A program made the translations under genes and the position numbers. This document shows, piece after piece, positions 26,218 to 34,653 of a DNA stretch of 64,000 nucleotides (the first letter of the stretch is position 1; every line of letters starts with the position of its first letter). Below the pieces are notes generated by a model, which saw nothing but the letters and a program-made list of their open reading frames with translations, searched no databases and was not told the origin of the DNA. Source of the DNA: Paludifilum halophilum (lineage in GTDB: Bacteria; Bacillota; Bacilli; Thermoactinomycetales; DSM-45169); NCBI RefSeq assembly GCF_002245355.1, contig NZ_NOWF01000008.1, positions 151,639 to 215,638 on the forward strand, written 5' to 3'.

Positions 26218-27237
26218 ATGAGTCGAGGGAAACATCTCGGGCGTCTATTGTTTGTTTTTTCCATGATCGCCCTCCTTATGGCCGGATGCGAAGAGCCTGC
26301 GAAATCTGTGCTCGACCCACAGGGTAGCACCGGTGAAGAACAGCTGACCCTCATCAAAATCAGTATTTATATTATGGCTTTCGTTTTCGCCGTTGTGATG
26401 GTCATTTTCATTTATGTACTTATCCGTTATCGCCAAAAACCGGGGGATGACAGCATTCCGGAGCAGGTGGAGGGAAGCACCAAACTTGAACTGCTCTGGA
26501 CGGTGATCCCGATCATTCTGTTGGCGATCCTGGCGGTGCCGACGGTGGCTACCACCTTCTCCCTGGCGGAAAAGCCCTCTGAAGAGGAAGAAGCGCTGAC
26601 GGTGAAGGTGACGGCTCACCAATACTGGTGGGAGTTCGAATATGAGGATTACGGTTTCAAGACCGCTCAGGAACTTCATATCCCCAAGGACAAAAAGGTT
26701 TATCTGAAGTTGACTTCCCGGGACGTGATTCACTCTTTCTGGGTTCCGGCTCTCGGAGGGAAGACGGACCTGAATCCCGGACAGACAAATACGATGACGA
26801 TCGATGCGAAAAAAGTTGGAACATATGAGGGGCGCTGCGCGGAATTGTGCGGGGCGGGCCACGCTTTGATGAATTTCGAAGTGGTCGTGGACGAAGAACA
26901 GAAGTTTGATCAATGGGTAGCCCAGCGGCAGGAACCTTCCTCTCAACCGCAAACTGCGGCTCAGGAACGGGGAGAAGAAGTATTTTCCCAGAACTGCATG
27001 AGCTGTCACGCTATCGATGGAGCCGAATTGGAACGGAAAGGAAACAAAGCTCCAAACCTGACCGGATTCGGAGAGCGGGACAAAATCGCCGGTGTGTTGG
27101 AAAACAACGACGAAAACCTGGAAAAGTGGTTAAAGCATCCCGACAAGGTGAAACCGGGCAGTTATATGCCGTCCTTTGACTTCCTGAACGAGAAGGATAT
27201 GAAGTCTCTGAAGGCCTATCTGCAAAGCCTCGAATAA
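26218..27237 (+). CDS. ctaC: Cytochrome caa3 oxidase subunit II with cytochrome c domain, copy 1
   Basis: 339 residues. A lipobox, LLMAGC, puts the lipid on Cys24; two transmembrane helices follow, then the CuA domain (HSFWVPALGGKTDLNPGQ; CAELCGAGHALM with Cys, Cys, His, Met ligands) and a C-terminal cytochrome c domain with heme motif CMSCH. This fused cytochrome c marks it as caa3-type. It passes electrons to subunit I. The ribosome site is weak (AGCGGGG), as in copy 2. Confidence 0.96.
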   Translation: MSRGKHLGRLLFVFSMIALLMAGCEEPAKSVLDPQGSTGEEQLTLIKISIYIMAFVFAVVMVIFIYVLIRYRQKPGDDSIPEQVEGSTKLELLWTVIPIILLAILAVPTVATTFSLAEKPSEEEEALTVKVTAHQYWWEFEYEDYGFKTAQELHIPKDKKVYLKLTSRDVIHSFWVPALGGKTDLNPGQTNTMTIDAKKVGTYEGRCAELCGAGHALMNFEVVVDEEQKFDQWVAQRQEPSSQPQTAAQERGEEVFSQNCMSCHAIDGAELERKGNKAPNLTGFGERDKIAGVLENNDENLEKWLKHPDKVKPGSYMPSFDFLNEKDMKSLKAYLQSLE

Positions 27238-27327
27238 CATTCCCGGTTCCAAACCGGAAGAAATGCGTTCCCTGACGTACGAGGGAAGCGCGGTTGAGAA
27301 ATGCTTGGAATGGAGGAGGGGTTTCCT

Positions 27328-29244
27328 TTGGCTACGCTGGTGATTCTCATCGTGTTCGCCTTGTTTTTGACGGCGATCTGGACCGGTGGGTACGACAAAC
27401 AGCTGTTAAATCGTTTCAGATCCCATTGGTTATGGGACTGGATCACCACAGTCGACCATAAAAAAATCGGCATTCTCTATTTGATCGGTGGTGCATTCTT
27501 CTTTATCATCGGCGGGATTGAAGCACTGCTGATCCGGATTCAGCTTTTGGTCCCGAACAACGATTTTATGGTCGGGGACACGTTTAACGAACTCTTGTCC
27601 ATGCACGGGACGACCATGATCTTTTTTGTAGCGATGCCTCTCTTGTTTGCGCTGATGAACGTGGCTGTTCCGTTGCAGATCGGTGCCCGGGATGTCGCTT
27701 TTCCTTTTTTGAACTCGCTGGGTTTTTGGCTGTTCCTGGCAGGCGGCATTCTGATGAACCTCAGCTGGATCTTCGGTAATGCTCCGGATGCCGGTTGGAC
27801 CAACTATGTCCCCATCGCATCCAATGAGTTTAGTCCCGGAACAGGGATTGACTACTATGTTCTCGGTTTACAAATTTCCGGGATCGGGACGACGATGGGT
27901 GGTATCAACTTCCTGGTCACGATTATCAATATGCGGGCGCCGGGGATGTCCCTTTTGCGGATGCCGATGTTTACCTGGACGTCCTTTGTCGCTTCATCAC
28001 TCATTCTGTTCGGTTTTCCGCCGTTGACCGCCGGGCTGTTCCTGGTGATGTTTGAGCGTCTTTTCGGCGCCAACTTTTTCGATGTGGCGATGGGCGGAAA
28101 CCCGGTGATTTGGCAACACTTGTTTTGGATTTTCGGTCATCCGGAAGTGTACATCGTGATCCTGCCTGCTTTCGGTGTGATGTCCGATGTGATTTCCAAC
28201 TTCTCCAAAAAGCGTCTGTTCGGATATACATCGATGGTATTCGCCACGATATTGATCGGATTTCTCGGTTTTATGGTTTGGGCACACCACATGTTCACCG
28301 TGGGCATGGGCCCGGTGGCCAACTCCATCTTCGCGGTCGCTACCATGGCTATCGCTGTACCGACGGGAATCAAGGTCTTCAACTGGCTGTTTACCATGTG
28401 GGGCGGTAAAATCCGTTTCACCACCGCGATGCTGTGGGCCGTCGGATTTATTCCCACCTTTGTGATGGGGGGAGTGACAGGGGTGATGTTGGCCTCTCCT
28501 CCGGCGGACTATCAATACCATGACAGTTATTTTGTTGTGGCTCATTTCCACTATGTATTGATCGGCGGTACGGTGTTCGGGATTTTTGCGGGGCTTTACT
28601 ACTGGTGGCCCAAGATGTTCGGCCACAAGCTGGGTGAAACCTTGGGTAAGTGGCATTTCGGTCTCTTCTTTATCGGGTTCCACTTGACGTTCTTCATTCA
28701 GCACTTTATCGGATTGTACGGGATGCCCCGTCGACACTTTACTTATCAACCGGAAGACGGTTTGACCACTCTTAACCAGATCAGTACTGTAGGGGCTTTC
28801 TTTATGGCCGCCGGGACCATCGTTTGGCTGATCAACATTATTAAGAGCGCCCGAAGCGCGATTCCCGCCGGCAATGATCCCTGGGACGGACGCACCCTGG
28901 AGTGGGCGATCTCTTCTCCGGCTCCGGAATACAACTTCGCCCAACTGCCCCAGGTACGGTCCTTGGATGCGTTCTGGTTTGAAAAGATGGAAGGCAATAA
29001 GAAGATGATTCCCGCAGAACCGCTGGGACCGATCCATATGCCTTCTTCAACCCATTGGCCGTTTATTATGACGATCGGCTTCTTCATTTCCGGATTAGGA
29101 TTTGTTTTCCGCTCGCTGGAAGTCGGGGTACTCGGTTTGATTCTCGTCTTTTTGACGATGTTCATTCGCTCTTTCGAGCAAGACCACGGCTACCACATCG
29201 AGCTGGATGAGATCGAAAAAACGGAGAAAGGGGCGAATGCTTGA
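27328..29244 (+). CDS. ctaD: Cytochrome caa3 oxidase subunit I, copy 1
   Basis: 638 residues with about 14 transmembrane helices. The heme and CuB site is visible: FGHPEVYIVILPAFG, WAHHMFTVGM (CuB His pair) and HDSYFVVAHFHYVL (heme ligands). It reduces oxygen to water and pumps protons. TTG 27328 is preferred over ATG 27301 because GGAGGAGGGG lies just upstream and the start then aligns with that of the paralogue at 36687. Its stop overlaps the next start (TGATG). Confidence 0.95.
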   Translation: MATLVILIVFALFLTAIWTGGYDKQLLNRFRSHWLWDWITTVDHKKIGILYLIGGAFFFIIGGIEALLIRIQLLVPNNDFMVGDTFNELLSMHGTTMIFFVAMPLLFALMNVAVPLQIGARDVAFPFLNSLGFWLFLAGGILMNLSWIFGNAPDAGWTNYVPIASNEFSPGTGIDYYVLGLQISGIGTTMGGINFLVTIINMRAPGMSLLRMPMFTWTSFVASSLILFGFPPLTAGLFLVMFERLFGANFFDVAMGGNPVIWQHLFWIFGHPEVYIVILPAFGVMSDVISNFSKKRLFGYTSMVFATILIGFLGFMVWAHHMFTVGMGPVANSIFAVATMAIAVPTGIKVFNWLFTMWGGKIRFTTAMLWAVGFIPTFVMGGVTGVMLASPPADYQYHDSYFVVAHFHYVLIGGTVFGIFAGLYYWWPKMFGHKLGETLGKWHFGLFFIGFHLTFFIQHFIGLYGMPRRHFTYQPEDGLTTLNQISTVGAFFMAAGTIVWLINIIKSARSAIPAGNDPWDGRTLEWAISSPAPEYNFAQLPQVRSLDAFWFEKMEGNKKMIPAEPLGPIHMPSSTHWPFIMTIGFFISGLGFVFRSLEVGVLGLILVFLTMFIRSFEQDHGYHIELDEIEKTEKGANA

Positions 29245-29870
29245 TGAGCGCACAGGTGGAACACAAGGGCACACAGGCCCATTTGCCCCCTCATCCTGAA
29301 AAAGCGACGATGGAAAGCCGTAATAAAGTCCTGGGTTTTTGGTTTCTCATCGGCGCGGAAACCGTACTTTTCGCCTGTCTGTTCGGTACGTACTTAGCTT
29401 TGAAAGACTCTACGATGGGCGGTCCGTCCACGGAGGAGCTTTACCAGATACCGATGGTGGCGTTGGCGACCTTTATCCTGCTGACCAGCAGCTTGACCAG
29501 TGTGTTGGGCGTTCTGGGCATCCACCGGAACAATATCAAACAGGTGAAGCTCTGGTTCTGGGTCACGGTGGTGCTGGGTGCGGCTTTTCTGGGCCTGGAA
29601 ATCTACGAGTTCTTCGAATATGTCCATGAAGGGCACACCTTTACCAGCAGTGCCTTCGGGTCGGCCTTCTATACTCTGGTGGGAACCCACGGCTCCCACG
29701 TCTTGTTCGGGATCACCTGGATCTTTTGTTTGCTGATTCAGCTGAGCCGCCGAGGGCTTAATATGGAAACGGCCCCGAAGCTCTATGTGGCCAGCCTGTA
29801 CTGGCACTTTGTCGATGTCGTCTGGGTGTTCATCTTTACCGTCGTCTATCTGATGGGGAAGGTGGGTTGA
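29244..29870 (+). CDS. ctaE: Cytochrome caa3 oxidase subunit III, copy 1
   Basis: 208 residues with five transmembrane helices. Family blocks include LGFWFLIGAETVLFACLFGTYLAL, YEFFEYVHEGHTFTSSAFGS and LYVASLYWHFVDVVWVFIF (the last 20 residues typical of the family). It stabilises subunit I. ATG 29244 overlaps the ctaD stop; the TTG three bases earlier is less likely. Confidence 0.93.
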   Translation: MSAQVEHKGTQAHLPPHPEKATMESRNKVLGFWFLIGAETVLFACLFGTYLALKDSTMGGPSTEELYQIPMVALATFILLTSSLTSVLGVLGIHRNNIKQVKLWFWVTVVLGAAFLGLEIYEFFEYVHEGHTFTSSAFGSAFYTLVGTHGSHVLFGITWIFCLLIQLSRRGLNMETAPKLYVASLYWHFVDVVWVFIFTVVYLMGKVG

Positions 29871-29873
29871 CGC

Positions 29874-30188
29874 ATGGAAACCGAAGTTCAGCAAAATCAG
29901 GCACAGCAGGAAACCGATCCGACTCCGGAAAGTGCGGTGAAACACCTCCTTTCCTTCGCATTGATGATTGGTTTGACCCTCGTCGCCTTTGCGGCGGTGA
30001 TGTTGGAAGTGGTCCCAGCCGGGATGGTGATTCCTTTCATCCTGGTGCTGGCCGTTATACAAGTCTTTTTGCAACTGTTTACCTTTATGCATCTGGACCT
30101 TAAAAACAACCGCATGACCGTCACTTTTGTGATGATGGGCCTGATTATCGGCGCCATCTGCGCCGTTGCCCTGTTTGTTTTGGGATAA
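29874..30188 (+). CDS. ctaF: Cytochrome caa3 oxidase subunit IV, copy 1
   Basis: 104 residues with three transmembrane helices (LLSFALMIGLTLVAFAAVML; GMVIPFILVLAVIQVFLQLF; FVMMGLIIGAICAVALFVLG). It is the small accessory subunit of caa3 oxidases, starting 3 bases after ctaE. The second cluster has no equivalent. Confidence 0.88.
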   Translation: METEVQQNQAQQETDPTPESAVKHLLSFALMIGLTLVAFAAVMLEVVPAGMVIPFILVLAVIQVFLQLFTFMHLDLKNNRMTVTFVMMGLIIGAICAVALFVLG

Positions 30189-30205
30189 AAGACAACGAAA
30201 TTCGA

Positions 30206-30244
30206 GTTTCCCCTCGCTCTCCAGGAGTGAGGGGAAACCTTATA
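30206..30244 (+). terminator. Hairpin after ctaF
   Basis: GTTTCCCCTC pairs with GAGGGGAAAC. The T run after it is weak, so it may only attenuate readthrough to ctaG. Confidence 0.5.
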
Positions 30245-30276
30245 TACGCACGAAATGAGGAAAGGGGGAGAAACCG

Positions 30277-31152
30277 ATGCATCAACATGCTGGTCACGGG
30301 TCTCTTGACTTCTGGACTTTGGTCAATCCCGGTTACCTCTTGTTCACCGTGATATTGATTGTCCTGTATTTCGCGGTTATCGGCCCTTGGCGCGACCGCT
30401 TCGGGGGAAAAGAGGAAGTAAGCCTGGGGCAAAAGATCGGCTTTGTCAGCGGACTGGTCCTTTTTTACTTGGCATCGGGACCGGTGTACGCCTATGGGCA
30501 TTCCCTTTTCAGCGCTCACATGCTGTGGATGTCTATCGTTTATCTCGCTGTTCCGCCTTTGCTTCTGTATGGCTCTCCGCCCTGGCTACTGAGACCCCTA
30601 TGGAAAAGCAAAGCCTTTGCCCGTATCTTTTCCTTGTTGACTCACCCGCTGATTGCCATCGTTCTGTTTAACGGGCTGATCTCCATTTATCATTTGCCGG
30701 TCGTTTTTGATGCGATCATGGTCAATTCCTGGTGGATGGGGGTCTCTCATATCATTTTGGCTATCGCTTCTTTTTTGATGTGGTGGCCGGTGATGTGTCC
30801 GATTCCCGAACAGGATCGGCTGGGCCCCTTGCAGAAAATGGCTTATATCTTCGCCGATGGAGTGCTGTTGACCCCGGCCTGTGCGATCATCGCCTTTTCT
30901 CAGGTATTGCTTTATGATTTCTATCAGGGGGCGCCCCAGGTGTTCTCTTTCCTCACCCTGGGGGATGATCAATCCCTGGGCGGCGTACTTATGAAGATCG
31001 TTCAGGAGATCGTGTACGGTTGGGTATTGGGCTATAACTTCTTTCGTTGGGTTCGCCAACACAAGCAAAAGGAGCGGGAGGAACAGCAAGCGATCCGAAA
31101 CAGCGGGGAAGCGGCTGCAGCTTCCTCACCGGCTCTTCACCCCAATGTCTAA
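30277..31152 (+). CDS. ctaG: Cytochrome c oxidase assembly factor CtaG, copy 1
   Basis: 291 residues with about seven transmembrane helices, of the caa3_CtaG family. Motifs include HMLWMSIVYLAVPPLLLYG, WWPVMCPIPEQDRLGPLQKMAY and GVLLTPACAIIAFS. It is needed for assembly of the copper site of caa3 oxidase. AAAGGGGG precedes the ATG. It closes cluster 1. Confidence 0.93.
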   Translation: MHQHAGHGSLDFWTLVNPGYLLFTVILIVLYFAVIGPWRDRFGGKEEVSLGQKIGFVSGLVLFYLASGPVYAYGHSLFSAHMLWMSIVYLAVPPLLLYGSPPWLLRPLWKSKAFARIFSLLTHPLIAIVLFNGLISIYHLPVVFDAIMVNSWWMGVSHIILAIASFLMWWPVMCPIPEQDRLGPLQKMAYIFADGVLLTPACAIIAFSQVLLYDFYQGAPQVFSFLTLGDDQSLGGVLMKIVQEIVYGWVLGYNFFRWVRQHKQKEREEQQAIRNSGEAAAASSPALHPNV

Positions 31153-31171
31153 AACAGAAGATCCGGTAACG

Positions 31172-31213
31172 CGACCCGGCTTTCCCCAAAAAAGGGGGAG
31201 GGCCGGGTTTTTT
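31172..31213 (+). terminator. Terminator after ctaG copy 1
   Basis: GACCCGGC pairs with GCCGGGTT around a 20-nt inner stem, followed by TTTTTT. Confidence 0.85.
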
Positions 31214-31376
31214 ACGTGAAGGCGGATGTCCCGCTTCCCGCAAACATGATACTTGGAACCCGGCGGATTGGCGTTGCATATGATGCCTTCAGACTAAGTC
31301 GACTAACATGCTCAAGATCATCGAGATCGTTACAGTAAGAAGACGACATCGGAAAGGAGTTCGGGGGAATCGATTC

Positions 31377-32255
31377 ATGCAAAGACTGATCGTTCTCGGT
31401 TTTATTGGGTTTGTGGCCCAACTGATCGACGGTTCGTTGGGAATGGCATACGGTGTAACGTCAACCTCTCTGCTGCTTCTGTTCGGTATAGCGCCTGCGG
31501 TTGCATCGGCATCGGTCCATATGGCTGAAATCGTCACCACAGCCGCCTCCGGCGTTTCCCATTGGAAGTTTGGAAATGTGGATCGTACACTTGTGTTCAA
31601 ATTAATGATTCCCGGTTCGATCGGGGCGTTTACGGGGGCTTGCTTTTTGAGTTATATCCCCGGTGAACTGGCGAAGCCTTATGTTTCAGGCTTTTTGTTC
31701 TTACTCGGTTTTTACGTATTGTTTCGTTTTTTAGTCGGCCGATCCAACCGGGAGCGGAGAAGAAAGAATCGGCGACCGGGGAAATGGACGGTTCCGATGG
31801 GACTGTTTGCCGGATTTGCGGATTCCACTGGCGGTGGCGGGTGGGGTCCTTTAACCACTCCGATCCTGGTGGCTCATCGCGGCATGGAAACGAGGAAAGT
31901 GATCGGGTCTGTCGATACCAGCGAGTTTGCCATCGCCGTATCCGCCACTCTCGGTTTTCTCTTCTCCCTGGGTTGGTCCGAAATGAATTGGCCTTGGGTG
32001 CTGGCTTTGATGGGTGGCGGGATTGTGGCCGCACCGATTGCAGCGTGGTTTGTAAAGGTGATCCCCTCTTATCTGCTCGGGGTGTTAGTCGGGGGATTAA
32101 TTATAACGACCAATGCAGGAACTCTTCTCGACAGCATCGCCGGGATCCCCGGTTCCTGGTATCCCCTGATTTACGGAGGACTTTCGATTGTGTGGCTCAC
32201 TTGTCTGGGGGCGGCGGTTTGGAAAAAGAAGAAGGAGAAATCCACTGATATTTGA
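31377..32255 (+). CDS. Sulfite exporter TauE/SafE family membrane protein
   Basis: 292 residues with about eight transmembrane helices. GFVAQLIDGSLGMAYGV at the N-terminus and GFADSTGGGGWGPLTTPIL mid-protein are the two half-repeats of the TauE/SafE family. Members export sulfite, sulfoacetate or other sulfonates. ATG 31377 is chosen because the longer frame lacks a ribosome site; GGGGGAA lies 9 nt upstream. It is followed by an Rrf2 regulator that may control it. Confidence 0.85.
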   Translation: MQRLIVLGFIGFVAQLIDGSLGMAYGVTSTSLLLLFGIAPAVASASVHMAEIVTTAASGVSHWKFGNVDRTLVFKLMIPGSIGAFTGACFLSYIPGELAKPYVSGFLFLLGFYVLFRFLVGRSNRERRRKNRRPGKWTVPMGLFAGFADSTGGGGWGPLTTPILVAHRGMETRKVIGSVDTSEFAIAVSATLGFLFSLGWSEMNWPWVLALMGGGIVAAPIAAWFVKVIPSYLLGVLVGGLIITTNAGTLLDSIAGIPGSWYPLIYGGLSIVWLTCLGAAVWKKKKEKSTDI

Positions 32256-32308
32256 TCTGAGAATCTGATTTTCAAATGTGTGGATGAAAAAGGAATTGTG
32301 AAGGTGCG

Positions 32309-32752
32309 ATGAAAGTATCCAGCAGAGGTGAGTATGCCTTGCGGGCATTAATCGTTTTGAGTCAGCAGTCCAAGGACTCGGTGATGCCGATTGCCGAAAT
32401 CTCTGAGAGGACGCTGGTACCGGTCCCTTACTTGGAACAGATTTTACTGCGGCTGAAAACAGAAGGGATGGTTAAAAGCCGAAGGGGGATGCACGGGGGA
32501 TATGCTTTGCAAAAATCCCCGAAAGAAGTGGTCATCGGTGAAGTGATCCGTCGGTTAGAGGGACCGTTGGCCCCGATGGGGTGTGTCAGCATGACCGCTT
32601 ATGATCCCTGTCCTCTGGAAACGGACTGTCTGTTGAAACCGTTGTGGGCCTTGGTTCGGGATACGGTGACCGAGGTTCTCGACCGGACAACCTTGGACGA
32701 TTTGCTGAAACGGCGAGTGGTCCGAAAGTCGCCGGAGGTTACGGAACCATAA
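32309..32752 (+). CDS. Rrf2 family transcriptional regulator with three conserved cysteines
   Basis: 147 residues. The winged-helix N-terminus (MKVSSRGEYALRALIVLSQQ; LVPVPYLEQILLRLKTEGMV; GGYAL) is the Rrf2 signature. Three cysteines spaced C-x8-C-x5-C near residues 92-107 could hold an iron-sulfur cluster, as in IscR and NsrR; CymR lacks such a cluster. It lies between the exporter and the UGA-thioredoxin and could regulate either by sensing redox, iron or sulfur. That link is inference. Confidence 0.85.
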   Translation: MKVSSRGEYALRALIVLSQQSKDSVMPIAEISERTLVPVPYLEQILLRLKTEGMVKSRRGMHGGYALQKSPKEVVIGEVIRRLEGPLAPMGCVSMTAYDPCPLETDCLLKPLWALVRDTVTEVLDRTTLDDLLKRRVVRKSPEVTEP

Positions 32753-32785
32753 CCTTGGGATCCGAGTGAATTCCGGCATATTTAA

Positions 32786-32814
32786 CTGACAATCTCTCCA
32801 TCATAAGGTATAAG
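32786..32814 (+). promoter_or_regulatory. Promoter of the UGA-containing thioredoxin gene
   Basis: CTGACA, 17-nt spacer, TATAAG, about 25 bases before the start codon. The gene therefore has its own promoter. Confidence 0.65.
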
Positions 32815-32837
32815 ATCAAGAAAAGGAGACATGAAAC

Positions 32838-33164
32838 ATGGTCCAATCCATCACGGAAGAAAATTATAACGAATGGGTCCGACATGCTGAGAAGCCTGTC
32901 GTTCTCGAATTCGGCGCGGATTGGTGACCGGCTTGCCGCCAGCTGAGACCGGTGGTCTCAGAAGTTGCAGAGCAGGAGACGGACGTTGATTTTTATTACG
33001 TGGATGTCGACCAAAATCCGAACTTAGTTGACCAGTTCGGGATTAAAAGCATCCCGACGCTCATCCGAATCCAGGATGGAAAAGAGAGCAACCGCTCTCT
33101 GGGGTTCATTCCGGAACAGCAAGTCAAGGAATTCGCCAGGGGAGAGATCACAGATGACACATAG
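32838..33164 (+). CDS. Thioredoxin with in-frame UGA: probable selenoprotein
   Basis: ATG 32838 has AAGGAG 10 nt upstream. The frame reads through a TGA at 32925-32927 (codon 30) to TAG at 33162-33164, 108 residues. Fold landmarks are all present: strand PVVLEFGADW, active site W-UGA-P-A-C (residues 29-33), RQLRPVVSEVA helix, VDVDQNPNLVDQFGI, and the cis-proline in KSIPTLI (Pro73). The UGA replaces the nucleophilic Cys of the CxxC motif, as in known Sec thioredoxins, and a SECIS-like hairpin follows. Sec insertion is an inference from this; the rest of the Sec machinery is not in the window. A nonsense mutation is the alternative. The stop TAG abuts a mobile-element remnant. Confidence 0.82.
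32943..32961 (+). promoter_or_regulatory. Putative bacterial SECIS element
   Basis: A perfect 8-bp stem (CTGAGACC, loop GGT, GGTCTCAG) lies in the coding region. Its apical loop is 23 nt after the UGA; known bacterial SECIS loops lie about 16-37 nt downstream and have a G among the first two loop bases, as in the GGUC loop of E. coli fdhF. All three criteria are met. Confidence 0.75.
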
Positions 33165-33211
33165 TGCCCTCGCAGCAAGATAAAAGCAGAACAAGGTTAC
33201 CTGAAAGGGCA
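33165..33211 (+). mobile_element. Deletion remnant of a family-A element
   Basis: A 47-bp sequence begins TGCCCT and ends AGGGCA, and is flanked on both sides by ATAG (33161-33164 and 33212-33215). Its inner part (CAGCAAG..CCTGAA) matches the right-hand 40 bases of A1 loosely. It fits an element that lost its middle. The left ATAG carries the thioredoxin stop codon. Confidence 0.55.
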
Positions 33212-33225
33212 ATAGGAAAAAGGTG

Positions 33226-33256
33226 ATAGGGTCCCGTCAAGGGGCCATTTTTATTC
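33226..33256 (+). terminator. Probable terminator after the thioredoxin gene
   Basis: GGTCCC pairs with GGGGCC (one wobble), then TTTTTATT. Confidence 0.5.
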
Positions 33257-33321
33257 CAAAAAAGGGATGCGTTTGGCTGAATGGGAAAGGGTAAAAATGA
33301 TCTCGGAAAGGAGGTATTTTG

Positions 33322-34455
33322 GTGACAAAACGTTTATTTGAACCCGTACAATTGGGTTCGACCCGTCTTCCGAACCGGATCGGAGTCGCTCCTATGACAC
33401 GAACCAGTGCGACGGATGAGGGACTGGTAACGGACCCGATGGTGTCTTACTACTCAAAGTTTGCCCGTGGCGGTTTTGGGTTGATTATTACGGAGGGAAC
33501 TTATCCGGATGACCAGTATAGTCAGGGGTATTTGAATCAACCGGGGATTTGTAATGATGAACAAATGCAAGCCTGGAAACGGGTAGTTGATTCTGTTCAT
33601 AGAGAAGGGAGCAACATTTTTGTTCAGCTGATGCACGCCGGGGCTTTGTCTCAGGGAAACCGATTTAAAAAAGAAACTTTAGCTCCTTCTCCTGTTCAAC
33701 CCAAAGGGGAACAGATGGATATGTACGGTGGACAAGGACTGTTTCCGGTGCCCCGCGAGGCTTCGGTCGAAGATATTCAAGGTGTGATTGGTGGGTTTAC
33801 AGAGGCGGCGAAGAGGGCGAAACAAGCCGGATTTGACGGAATTGAGCTTCACGGTGCCAACGGATACATTTTGGATCAGTTCCTAACGGATTACACCAAT
33901 CAACGAAGGGATCAATACGGAGGGTCCATTGAAAACCGGGTTCGCTTGTTGGTGGAAGTGTCCCGGTCTGTCAAGGAAGCGGTTGGTGACATGACGGTCG
34001 GGATCCGGATCTCACAAGGAAAAGTGAATGATTTCAAACATAAGTGGGCCGGTGGAGAAAAAGATGCCGAGGTGATCTTTAGCCGATTGGCTGAGGCCGG
34101 TTTGGATTACCTTCATGTCACCGAGTATGAAGCATGGCAACCCGCGTTTGATAACGGAGACGAAAATCAGGGGGCGTGGGAGCCGGCGTTTGGTCAAAGA
34201 GGGGCTTCCCTTGCGAAACTGGCTGGAAAATATGGAGAGATTCCTGTTATGGCGAACGGTTATCTCGAGGATCCCCAGAAAGCGAATGAAATGATTGAAA
34301 AGGGAGAGGCCGATGTGGTCACCATTGGTCGAGGTGCTCTGGCAAATGGGGATTGGCCGCTTAAAGTAAAAAACAACGAACCCTTAACCGAATTCGAACC
34401 GGAGAAAATTCTGAGCCCTAATGCAAAATTAAAGGATTTTGAAACCCCACTTTAA
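33322..34455 (+). CDS. Old Yellow Enzyme family NADH:flavin oxidoreductase
   Basis: 377 residues forming a flavin-binding TIM barrel. Motifs: NRIGVAPMTRTSA, FGLIITEG, FVQLMHAGALS, and FDGIELHGANGYILDQFLTDYTNQR with the substrate-binding His-x-x-Asn; a phosphate-binding loop near GEADVVTIGRGALANGDW. It reduces activated alkenes or acts on related electron acceptors with FMN. GTG 33322 is preferred because AAAGGAGGT lies 6 nt upstream. Close to the thioredoxin, it may form part of a redox-stress group, but the two are separated by a probable terminator. Confidence 0.88.
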   Translation: MTKRLFEPVQLGSTRLPNRIGVAPMTRTSATDEGLVTDPMVSYYSKFARGGFGLIITEGTYPDDQYSQGYLNQPGICNDEQMQAWKRVVDSVHREGSNIFVQLMHAGALSQGNRFKKETLAPSPVQPKGEQMDMYGGQGLFPVPREASVEDIQGVIGGFTEAAKRAKQAGFDGIELHGANGYILDQFLTDYTNQRRDQYGGSIENRVRLLVEVSRSVKEAVGDMTVGIRISQGKVNDFKHKWAGGEKDAEVIFSRLAEAGLDYLHVTEYEAWQPAFDNGDENQGAWEPAFGQRGASLAKLAGKYGEIPVMANGYLEDPQKANEMIEKGEADVVTIGRGALANGDWPLKVKNNEPLTEFEPEKILSPNAKLKDFETPL

Positions 34456-34481
34456 AGTGAATGTCCGTTTTGTGTGTCTCG

Positions 34482-34510
34482 AACCCGCTCCATCAGGGAG
34501 CGGGTTTTTT
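34482..34510 (+). terminator. Terminator after the Old Yellow Enzyme gene
   Basis: AACCCGCTC pairs with GAGCGGGTT, followed by TTTTTT. Confidence 0.85.
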
Positions 34511-34653
34511 CGATGGAAAAAAGGTAAATTCCGCCGTTATTGACAAGAGGGTTCACCAGTTTTTACATATTTCCTTTCGGTTTATGGGATTCTAATCGAG
34601 GATGAAACCATCAGAATCCATCAACGGGTGAGGCCGTAGAAAGGATGCTGGAC

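Noticed and set aside
27997..29037. 346-residue minus-strand ORF opposite ctaD
   Set aside because: It is a shadow of the caa3 subunit I gene with no ribosome site and low-complexity, His/Arg-rich composition.
32952..33164. Stand-alone 70-residue ORF as an independent small protein
   Set aside because: It starts inside the putative SECIS stem with no ribosome site and only continues the thioredoxin frame; the upstream start at 32838 with a good ribosome site explains it.
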